NCBI GenBank assembly: GCA_021323735.1
Contig: JAJPKM010000017.1
Location: forward strand, 1-58,762
DNA length: 58,762 bases
Source of the DNA: Gammaproteobacteria bacterium
Lineage (GTDB): Bacteria > Pseudomonadota > Gammaproteobacteria > Steroidobacterales > Steroidobacteraceae
Direction: 5' to 3'
Shown in pieces: positions 1 through 6,064 of the stretch. A program made the position numbers and the translations under genes. The number at the start of each line of letters is the position of its first letter. Positions within the stretch are counted from its first letter, which is position 1. The notes beneath the pieces are model-generated. The model was not told the origin of the DNA. It saw only the letters and a list, made by a program, of their open reading frames with translations, and ran no database searches.

Positions 1-1
1 G

Positions 2-148
2 CGTAACACCCGCGGCATCGTAGGTACTGACGGCATCGTCGGCACCGATAGCCTGCGTAACACCCGCGGCATCGTAGGTACTGACGGCATCGTCGGCACC
101 GATAGCGCGCGCAACACGCGCGGTGTGGTCGGCACCGATAGAATCGTG
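2..148 (+). repeat. 54-bp tandem repeat, two near-identical copies plus a degenerate partial copy
   Basis: Bases 2-55 and 56-109 differ only in their last codon (ctg versus gcg). A third copy starting at 110 keeps the RNTRG-VGTD coding pattern with several substitutions. Each unit is itself three 18-bp modules, two of which encode nearly the same hexapeptide. The array keeps the reading frame because its period is a multiple of three. More copies may lie left of the window. Confidence 0.85.
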
Positions 149-295
149 AATGCCGTTCGAAGTGCCTTGGGTATGAGCGTGCAGCACGCTTCGTCGCCAG
201 GGGTCCAGAGCGCGGGCCATTCAGGTGGTTCCTCTAGAACAGTGGAACGCCAGCAGTGCGAATTGGGCATGGATATGTTTTGCAGCCTTAACTAG
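2..295 (+). CDS. C-terminal part of a tandem-repeat protein (5' end outside window)
   Basis: The frame beginning at base 2 is open from the left edge to a TAG at 293-295. It encodes an 18-residue repeat made of three six-residue modules (RNTRGI, VGTDGI, VGTDSL or close variants). Copy one is 2-55, copy two is 56-109, and a degenerate third copy (RNTRGVVGTD) follows from 110. About 50 non-repetitive residues rich in Ser, Gly and Gln end the protein. I do not recognise the family. Gly-Ile-Val-Gly-Thr repeats like these suggest a fibrous or beta-structured surface protein, which is inference. The 5' end is not visible, so length and any signal peptide are unknown. Confidence is moderate because only about 97 codons are seen. 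Confidence 0.5.
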   Translation, partial: RNTRGIVGTDGIVGTDSLRNTRGIVGTDGIVGTDSARNTRGVVGTDRIVNAVRSALGMSVQHASSPGVQSAGHSGGSSRTVERQQCELGMDMFCSLN

Positions 296-499
296 GCTGC
301 GTTTCAGTCCCTTCGTATTACCGGGGCGGTCGGCCTTCGACCGCTCCGGATTCAGCACCCACCGATTCGCGAGATCATCGCAACACTTTGACCACGTACC
401 GATCTGTGGTCTTCAGTACTCCAGCTAAAGCCTTCAGCCGTTTCACGGGATAGCCGTTCGAGGATTGTATCCGGCGGCATCGGCCATGTTCATCTGACT

Positions 500-943
500 T
501 CAATACGTAGATGCCGGCGCAGGGAAGTGCGATTCGTGGCCCGCTACACACTGCCAGCGCCCATCGCGATAGACAAAAATATCCGTAAAGCGATTCTTAG
601 CAAGAACCTTTTTGTCATCACCCTTTGTCACACCCACCCCGCGTACGTACGCGAAATCGCCATATACATACGCATGCAAGTCCAGCAACTCGGTGTGGCC
701 GCTGCCAGGGTTTGCGGCACTGGCCAACATAGCGGACCGGTCGATGAGCGAGCCCGCAAAGTCAGCTTCTTCGAATTCATCGGCCAGAATGCACCCCAGC
801 GCAGCCACATCGTGCTGTTCCGCAGCTTGCAGCCACAAGTGTTCGGCCCGAACCAGAGTAGCTTGATCTTTTAGTTGGCCCGTCGGGCAAACTGCACCAT
901 GAGCCAATGGGCACAACAGCAATAGTGGAAGGGCGATTTTCAC
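500..943 (-). CDS. Secreted DUF4440/SnoaL-like (NTF2-fold) protein
   Basis: The frame is open up to an ATG at 1015, but the better start is GTG at 943. It is preceded by AGGAGA at good spacing and is followed directly by a hydrophobic signal peptide (VKIALPLLLLCPLAHG, then AVCP). The mature part has the SnoaL/DUF4440 pattern: an N-terminal helix (RAEHLWLQAAEQHD), ILADEF-EEADFAG, then the strands YVYGDFAYVRGVG and NRFTDIFVYRDGRWQCVAGHES. These small cone-shaped alpha+beta domains bind small hydrophobic ligands or act as isomerases, and the specific role cannot be read from sequence. It is transcribed alone, away from the lipoprotein gene at 1282. A perfect palindrome at 1031-1047 lies upstream. 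Confidence 0.7.
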   Translation of the reverse strand: MKIALPLLLLCPLAHGAVCPTGQLKDQATLVRAEHLWLQAAEQHDVAALGCILADEFEEADFAGSLIDRSAMLASAANPGSGHTELLDLHAYVYGDFAYVRGVGVTKGDDKKVLAKNRFTDIFVYRDGRWQCVAGHESHFPAPASTY

Positions 944-1030
944 TCGGGATCTCCTATGTCGAGGCGCTTGGCGGCAACCATCCGCCTCTTTTTGAATGCG
1001 GCAACGGTTGAACATTAACAGGTGGCACGT

Positions 1031-1047
1031 GCTAGTGGACCACTAGC
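1031..1047. promoter_or_regulatory. 17-bp perfect palindrome upstream of the DUF4440 gene
   Basis: GCTAGTGG-A-CCACTAGC has eight-base arms around one central base. It lies about 90 bp upstream of the preferred GTG start at 943 and 16 bp upstream of the alternative ATG at 1015. The near-absent loop favours a dimeric-repressor operator over an RNA hairpin. The cognate regulator is unknown. Confidence 0.4.
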
Positions 1048-1227
1048 CGCCCATGATAGGTTCTTTGCAACGATGGATTGATGCGCCGAGCAGCCCGGGA
1101 CAAGACCCATAAATGTAACGGACGGATAGGGGCCCCATTAGCCGGTCGATTCGGCTTGACGCGCCTTGACCAATCTTTACCCATACCGGGTATACCACCT
1201 CACTGAAAGTGCGTTACGGTGATAGGG

Positions 1228-1247
1228 CGATCTGAAGTGACAGATCG
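1228..1247. promoter_or_regulatory. Inverted repeat in the leader of the small lipoprotein gene
   Basis: CGATCTG and CAGATCG form perfect seven-base arms around AAGTGA, about 35 bp before the ATG at 1282. It could be an operator or a leader hairpin. Sequence alone cannot decide. Confidence 0.3.
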
Positions 1248-1281
1248 AGTCAAGGGCCTGTGACGGCCCAAGGAGCAACAA

Positions 1282-1566
1282 ATGAAAACCGTTGTGACTC
1301 TCGTGCTGGTTCTCTCCGTCATCACCGGATGCGCAACCCAGGGCGTGGTCGCGCGCGGTGTCGGAAGCGAGGCTCCCTCTCTCACGGGGACAGCGGCGGA
1401 CCCTTTTCCACCAATGGCGGCGCCATCTCAGGATCAAAACATGATGCCACGCGTAGTCATTCCAGTGACCGGCGGCGCCCCTGTGGTAGGTATCCCCGTG
1501 GGAGGCGGTCTATACGTACCTGTAACGGGCGGGGCGCCGATACCGGGGATTCTGACGGGGCCTTGA
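1282..1566 (+). CDS. Small lipoprotein with PVTGGAP repeats
   Basis: A 94-residue protein starts at an ATG preceded by AAGGAGCAACAA, a strong ribosome binding site. The N-terminus MKTVVTLVLVLSVITGC is a lipoprotein signal with lipobox ITGC and Cys17 as the predicted lipidated residue. The mature chain is low in charge and rich in Pro, Gly and Val. PVTGGAP occurs twice, around a related IPVGGG segment, suggesting internal duplication. No catalytic motif is visible. It lies 130 bp before a second lipoprotein gene, and the two may form an envelope operon. It is probably anchored to the inner leaflet of the outer membrane, inferred from the signal type. Confidence 0.65.
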   Translation: MKTVVTLVLVLSVITGCATQGVVARGVGSEAPSLTGTAADPFPPMAAPSQDQNMMPRVVIPVTGGAPVVGIPVGGGLYVPVTGGAPIPGILTGP

Positions 1567-1696
1567 GTGGCATGCAGGCCCTTTTGGCTCATGGTGCTAT
1601 CCAGCGCTGGCCGCTGCCGCAATTGTGAAGCGACGCACAGCCGGCAATGATGGCGAGTCGGACACTTGCCCATCCAAAACCACAGGGAGAGTGACG

Positions 1697-2176
1697 ATGT
1701 ATACGAAAATTGCGCAAACCACTATGTTGATCGGAATGGGCGCTTTGCTGACGACGGGCTGCGCGACGATCATTCATGGTACCCAGCAGAATGTTGGGAT
1801 ATCGAGCACGCCGACCGGCGCGTTCGTCACCATCGACAACCTCCAGTCGGGCACGACGCCAATTTTTGCGAAACTTCGGCGCAAGGAGAATCACGTCGTC
1901 AGGATTTCGCTACCTGGCTATCAGCCCAAGGATCTGACGCTCACGAGCGGCGTCAGCGGCTGGGTTTGGGGCAATATTGCCATCGGCGGATTGGTCGGGC
2001 TCGCGGTGGATGCGATCACCGGCGGAATGTACAAGCTCTCTCCCGAAGAGCTGTCAGCAGCGCTCGGCGCCACTTCTGCAGCAACGGTCACGAAGGGTGC
2101 GGATGGCATCTACGTGGTCGTGGTGCTCAAGCCGGAAGCGAATTGGGTTAGAGTCGCGCAGCTAGAACTCCAATAG
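1697..2176 (+). CDS. PEGA-domain lipoprotein
   Basis: The ATG at 1697 follows AGGGAGAGTG and gives about 159 residues. The signal MYTKIAQTTMLIGMGALLTTGC ends in a lipobox (TTGC), and the mature protein begins CATIIHGTQQ, a start common among PEGA-type lipoproteins. The segment VGISSTPTGAFVTIDN..SGTTP, followed by HVVRISLPGYQP, matches a PEGA domain, a small beta fold of surface and envelope proteins. A Gly-rich hydrophobic stretch (WGNIAIGGLVGLAVDAITGG) follows and resembles the second hydrophobic element seen in this lipoprotein type. Upstream in-frame ATGs would put a hydrophilic extension before the signal, so they are less likely. Confidence 0.75.
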   Translation: MYTKIAQTTMLIGMGALLTTGCATIIHGTQQNVGISSTPTGAFVTIDNLQSGTTPIFAKLRRKENHVVRISLPGYQPKDLTLTSGVSGWVWGNIAIGGLVGLAVDAITGGMYKLSPEELSAALGATSAATVTKGADGIYVVVVLKPEANWVRVAQLELQ

Positions 2177-2193
2177 GATCTATGGCTTTTCTG

Positions 2194-2217
2194 GTGCGCG
2201 CTCGGAGGAGCGCGCAC
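2194..2217. terminator. Strong GC hairpin after the PEGA lipoprotein gene
   Basis: GTGCGCGCTC and GAGCGCGCAC form a perfect ten-base stem with a GGAG loop, 18 bp past the stop at 2176. No T-run follows on either strand, so it is at best a factor-assisted terminator or an mRNA 3' stabiliser. It lies in the 305-bp stretch 2177-2481 between this gene and the convergent exbD. I see no convincing gene in the rest of that stretch. Confidence 0.45.
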
Positions 2218-2481
2218 GCGTCATTGCGTGCGACTTTTCTGCATCGTCGATGCCCTGACGATCACATCCATGCTGCCGGGCATCGAGCACACTATCGATG
2301 AGGTGCCCGACGGGAATCGTTCACGTCGGTCACGCTCACGAACGCAATATGTAACTGCACACGCCGCTCGAGTCTGATTCTTGTAGGGGTTTCCATGCAA
2401 AAATGCCGAATGCAACGTATGACACTTGAGCGACGTGGCAGTCTTCGCGAGCCACTGTTGATGGCTGGCGGCGCTCATGGG

Positions 2482-2892
2482 TTAGTAGAATTCCTGATTG
2501 ACGAAGCCTATCTTTTGCAGGCCGCGATGCTGCAAATCGGCGAGTGTCTGCGCCACAATTTGGTAGTTCGCGAATTTATCCACAGTGATATGCACCTCCG
2601 GCTGGGGTGACTTCTCGGCCTCGACGCTGATGAAATTCCGCATCGTCGCTCGATCCACCGTGGCCCTGTTCCACAACAGCGCGCCGTCGAAATCAATTTG
2701 CAAATCGATCACCTCAGGCGGTGTCGCCTGCTCATTGGGCTGGGGCGATGGGTTGTCGATCTTGATGGAGTGAGTCTGGCTGGGAAGCGTGATGATGAAA
2801 ATAACCAGCAATACCAACATCACGTCGATCAGCGGAGTCATGTTGATCTCGGAATAGGACTGTCCCGGGTTGCTGCCGGCCATAATTGCCAT
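2482..2892 (-). CDS. exbD: ExbD/TolR-family biopolymer transport protein
   Basis: A 136-residue protein has the ExbD layout: a short cytoplasmic N-terminus, one membrane helix (PLIDVMLVLLVIFIITLP, about 20-37) and a periplasmic domain ending in LADLQHRGLQKIGFVNQ. The membrane aspartate essential for proton-driven energy coupling is present (Asp23 in MTPLIDVML). Members work with ExbB and TonB in the inner membrane to energise outer-membrane transport. It is transcribed divergently from a padR-tonB pair, with 146 bp between starts, which suggests shared control. No exbB is in the window, so its motor partner must be elsewhere. Confidence 0.9.
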   Translation of the reverse strand: MAIMAGSNPGQSYSEINMTPLIDVMLVLLVIFIITLPSQTHSIKIDNPSPQPNEQATPPEVIDLQIDFDGALLWNRATVDRATMRNFISVEAEKSPQPEVHITVDKFANYQIVAQTLADLQHRGLQKIGFVNQEFY

Positions 2893-3016
2893 GGGTACTC
2901 TCCTTGAGTGTCTTGACGGTGCCTGACATCAATCGCCACAAGCTTTCCTCTTCATCGGGTTTCGCCATACCGCATGTTGAATTCGGCATGTTGCCTGGGC
3001 ACTTGTTTTTATTTTA

Positions 3017-3045
3017 TACCCTATGTAGAGTTACTACCATGGGTA
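3017..3045. promoter_or_regulatory. Inverted repeat overlapping the padR start codon (candidate PadR operator)
   Basis: TACCCTATGTAG (3017-3028) and CTACCATGGGTA (3034-3045) form an inverted repeat, with 9 of 12 arm positions complementary and a five-base spacer. The right arm covers the ATG at 3039. The left arm overlaps an AT-rich stretch (TTTTATA) that could be a -10 element. PadR proteins often repress their own promoters through such dyads. Binding here is inferred. Confidence 0.5.
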
Positions 3046-3344
3046 GCAAAGATACTCGAGTCCGAATGTCCCTGCAAACGTTGCGGGTACTGGAGACGTT
3101 CCTGGAAAACCCCGCCGAGCAGTTGGCCGGCGCGGAAGTGCACCAGCGTTGCGGAATCGCATCGGGAACCTTGTATCCAATCCTGCTCCGACTTGAATCG
3201 GCCGGCTGGTTCGTCAGCCAGTGGGAATCGATTGATCCCGCAAGCGCGGGTAGGCCGCGGCGTCGACTATATCGGCTGACCTCAACGGGCCTAAGACGAG
3301 CAAGTGAAGTGTTCGCAAGCTTTAACCGAGGAGTACTCGCATGA
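3039..3344 (+). CDS. PadR-family transcriptional regulator
   Basis: The ATG at 3039 gives 101 residues, typical of short PadR regulators. The winged-helix features are visible: an N-terminal helix (TLRVLETFLENP), LAGAEVHQRCGIASGTLYPILLRLESAGWFVSQWE as recognition helix and turn, and GRPRRRLYRLTSTGLRR as the wing with the conserved Arg-rich YxLT motif. PadR proteins are dimeric repressors often tuned to phenolics or envelope stress. The stop overlaps the start of the downstream TonB-like gene by four bases (ATGA), so the two are translationally coupled. Longer upstream starts would extend into the intergenic region and add residues without homology. Confidence 0.88.
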   Translation: MGSKDTRVRMSLQTLRVLETFLENPAEQLAGAEVHQRCGIASGTLYPILLRLESAGWFVSQWESIDPASAGRPRRRLYRLTSTGLRRASEVFASFNRGVLA

Positions 3345-4249
3345 GCCAGCGCTACGAACCATCCGGGCCCCCGAACTTGAGCCGAGCGACTCGCTGGCTG
3401 ATTCACCACTCTGCACACCGGGCGCCCGAGTCTTTATCCTCGAGGCTCGAGGAGGAGTGGCTCGCGGATGTCGCATCTCGATCCTCTGAGCTATCGAAGT
3501 TGCGCTTTGCGGTCGGCTGCTATTGGGCGAGCCTGGTGATTGGGAATGAATCCGCCCGAATCCCTGTCCCAGCAGCAAGTTCTGCGTTGTCGGCCGGCGG
3601 CATTGTCACGTTGACTGAGCGGAATTTTGGCTACCTCTCGCTTCGCTCCGCCACACTATTCTTGATCGCCGGGCTGCATGCTGCGCTTTTCTACGGAATG
3701 ATCACCACGCTCTCGCATACGCGCGCGACCACACCTCAATCCAACTTGGAGAATCACGCGCTCAAAGAGGTTCCTCCGGAGAGGGTACCTGTGCTCCAGC
3801 CTCTCTCAAGGGATTGGACGATCGCAGTGCCGAAACCGGATGCCGAGATTCCACCGCTGCTCATTCCAAGCGACAATGTCACGTCAGCGATCGAGGAAAA
3901 ATCCATCGAACCGGACTCGCCGCCAGCGGTGATTCCGCCGCGTGTGATCGCGCGGATTGCCGGGGGTCCTGGTGCCGGATTTCCGGATACGGCTGACTTC
4001 TATCCATCGCCCTCCATACGTATGGGCGAACAAGGCATTTCAACGGTGCAGGTGTGCGTCGATAGTCACGGTCGGCTGACCGCCGATCCGACGATCGTGC
4101 GAGGCAGCGGAAGCGCTCGGCTCGACCAAGGCGCGCTGAAGTTGGCACGAGCGGCATCGGGGCACTACCGCGCCTCCACTGAAGACGGGCAGCCGGTGGA
4201 TTCCTGTTATCCCTTGGGAATCCGATTCCAGCTCAGTAATTTGCGCTGA
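3341..4249 (+). CDS. TonB-family protein with an unusual N-terminal domain
   Basis: A 302-residue protein overlaps padR by four bases. Residues about 15-65 form a charged helical segment (RATRWLIHHSAHRAPE, RLEEEWLADV, LRFAVGCYWAS) resembling N-terminal extensions of some PadR-associated membrane proteins. One membrane helix follows near 100-120 (SATLFLIAGLHAALFYGMI), then a Pro-rich linker (about 125-205). The C-terminal TonB-like fold is ADFYPSPSIRMGEQGISTVQVCVDSHGRL to GIRFQL. TonB proteins span the periplasm and transmit proton-motive force to outer-membrane receptors. The C-terminal domain has two cysteines (VCVDS, DSCYPL) that could form a disulphide. With the divergent exbD this looks like part of a dedicated TonB system. 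Confidence 0.75.
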   Translation: MSQRYEPSGPPNLSRATRWLIHHSAHRAPESLSSRLEEEWLADVASRSSELSKLRFAVGCYWASLVIGNESARIPVPAASSALSAGGIVTLTERNFGYLSLRSATLFLIAGLHAALFYGMITTLSHTRATTPQSNLENHALKEVPPERVPVLQPLSRDWTIAVPKPDAEIPPLLIPSDNVTSAIEEKSIEPDSPPAVIPPRVIARIAGGPGAGFPDTADFYPSPSIRMGEQGISTVQVCVDSHGRLTADPTIVRGSGSARLDQGALKLARAASGHYRASTEDGQPVDSCYPLGIRFQLSNLR

Positions 4250-4375
4250 GGTTCGCGCTGCCGCAATTGGCCTATGCCCTAGGGCTTAGAATCCCGAGAC
4301 GCACATCACAATATGGTGTGCGCGCTGAACGCCGCAGCGCAATGTTGACCTACCATCCGGTTGGGAGGGTCAGGA

Positions 4376-4621
4376 ATGAATAAATTCGTACTCATCGTAC
4401 TCGCCACCTTCACGCTGATGGCATCAGGGTTGTCAGTCGCCGGCGACAAGACGACCGACGCCCCCGCGAAGTCTAGTTCCTTCGTCCCTCACCCTCATAC
4501 CAGCAGGCACGTCTACGGCACACCGATTCAACCGGCTGTCGTGAGTCATGCAAGGACCTCGCCTCACAAACAAACGTCTAAGAAGCGGTCTTCGAAAACC
4601 GCGAGCCGCGATAAGCGCTAG
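4376..4621 (+). CDS. Small secreted basic protein, function unknown
   Basis: The ATG at 4376 follows GGGAGGGTCAGGA and gives 81 residues. Residues 1-22 form a signal peptide (MNKFVLIVLATFTLMASGLSVAGDK). The mature part is hydrophilic and rich in His, Ser and Lys, with no cysteine and a strongly basic tail (KKRSSKTASRDKR). An in-frame ATG 15 bases upstream is also possible, but the chosen one has better spacing. The composition suggests binding to nucleic acid, phosphate or anionic cell-surface material, which is speculation. It sits 126 bp after the TonB-like gene and is convergent with the aminotransferase gene. Confidence 0.5.
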   Translation: MNKFVLIVLATFTLMASGLSVAGDKTTDAPAKSSSFVPHPHTSRHVYGTPIQPAVVSHARTSPHKQTSKKRSSKTASRDKR

Positions 4622-4663
4622 ACGTTACCTATTGAGGTGCAGCAGGAGGCGATCCCACCGGTC

Positions 4664-5824
4664 CTACGATGAGTGGCTACGACTCCGAGAGCCGAGAACA
4701 GCTTTTGTCGCGGCAACCACTCGTTCCACATCGGATTCGCCCATGGATGGAAAGAGCGGCAGAGTCACGATCTGTCGACAGACCCGTTCCGCCACGGGAA
4801 ACATTCCTATTTTAAAGCCACGCCGGCGATACAGAGTGAACAGGTGAATGGCGGCGTAGTGGTAGCCTAGTCCGATATTGCGGTCGAGCATTTGTTGCAT
4901 GAACGCTGCGCGCGCGATGTGGCTCGGCAGGACCAGATGGAACATGTGCCAATTGCTGTTCTGGAAATCGGCCATGGGCAATTCCGCGCCATATGATGCC
5001 TCGAAGTCGGCGCCGAAACAGTGGAAGTAGTGCCGGGCCAGCGCCAGCCGCTTGGCGTTGAATGCTTCCAGATGCGCCATTTGGCCAAGGCCGATGGCGG
5101 CCGCAATCTCCGTCATGTTGTACTTTCCGCCCAGTACATCGACGTCGATGCCATCCAGGCCGCTGCGGGTGACGCCTTGCAGGCGATACTTCTCCGCCAA
5201 TATCGCTTCCTCGGCATTGTTGACCACCAGGCAACCGCCCTCGGCGGTGGTGATGTTCTTGTTTACCTGAAAGCTGAACGACGCAAAATCGCCGAATGCG
5301 CCGATGCGCCTACCCTTCCACGTCGATCCGATGGCCTGTGCTGCATCCTCGACCACGCGCAGCGAGTGGGTCTTCGCGAGCGCATGCAGTTTGTCCATGT
5401 CACAGGGCAACCCGCACATATGAACAGGGATGATCGCTCTGGTACGGGGAGTGATGGCGGTCTCTACCTGGTCGAGATCGATATTGTGGGTGCGTGCGTC
5501 GATGTCGGCGAACACCGGCGTTGCGCCGACTTCGATGATCACGTTTGCCGTCGCGACCCATGAGTTGGGCGTCGTGATCACCTCATCGCCCCGACCAATG
5601 CCGGCAATCCGCAACGCGATTGCCATCGTGCAGGTGCCCGAGTTGTACGTCCGGACGGGTCGGCCGCCGAAATAGGCGGACAAAAGCGATTCGAAGGCCT
5701 GCACCTTGGGTCCGTTGCTGGTCAGCCAGCCGGATCGCAGCACGTCGCCGACCGCAGCTATGGTGGCTTCGTCAATGCTGGGCCTGGCAAATGGCAGGAA
5801 AGGCTGCACGGATGTTTGGGTCAT
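4664..5824 (-). CDS. DegT/DnrJ/EryC1/StrS-family PLP-dependent sugar aminotransferase
   Basis: A 386-residue protein of normal length for the family, which transfers an amino group from glutamate to keto-sugars for surface polysaccharide, O-antigen or amino-sugar synthesis. Recognisable parts are the N-terminal LPFARPSID, SGWLTSNGPKVQAFE, the PLP-binding YNSGTCTMAIAL, VVEDAAQAIGS (Asp160 and Gln163 positions) and SFQVNKNITTAEGG, where Lys189 should form the internal aldimine. The usual SFHPTKN is SFQVNKN here, a modest deviation. No glycosyltransferase or sugar-nucleotide genes are adjacent, so the substrate cannot be assigned. The gene is alone on its strand and divergent from the MHYT gene. 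Confidence 0.9.
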   Translation of the reverse strand: MTQTSVQPFLPFARPSIDEATIAAVGDVLRSGWLTSNGPKVQAFESLLSAYFGGRPVRTYNSGTCTMAIALRIAGIGRGDEVITTPNSWVATANVIIEVGATPVFADIDARTHNIDLDQVETAITPRTRAIIPVHMCGLPCDMDKLHALAKTHSLRVVEDAAQAIGSTWKGRRIGAFGDFASFSFQVNKNITTAEGGCLVVNNAEEAILAEKYRLQGVTRSGLDGIDVDVLGGKYNMTEIAAAIGLGQMAHLEAFNAKRLALARHYFHCFGADFEASYGAELPMADFQNSNWHMFHLVLPSHIARAAFMQQMLDRNIGLGYHYAAIHLFTLYRRRGFKIGMFPVAERVCRQIVTLPLFPSMGESDVERVVAATKAVLGSRSRSHSS

Positions 5825-6064
5825 GGGCGTACGTCAGAGCCGCTTTGGTACGGGTTTATGTCAACCACCTGGTGGACCATCCTGCGACGGCTGCTAAGAA
5901 GAACCATTCGAAGAAAATCCCCGGCACTACAGATTTCCCGGCCGCGAGATGACGCGCCCAGATTATTGTGATGCGCCTCTCGCATTTCTTCCAGCATTAC
6001 AGGGCGACCATACACACAATAGCGCCCACCGCAAGTGGTTGAGGCTAAACGAGTTGGTACGGGC

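Noticed and set aside
225-428. 67-codon frame after the repeat protein
   Set aside because: It overlaps the end of the repeat-protein frame in another frame, has no ribosome binding site and no family features.
1178-1192. TACCC-ATACC-GGGTA as a second PadR operator
   Set aside because: The arms resemble those at the padR start but are far shorter and closer together, so the whole dyad does not match.
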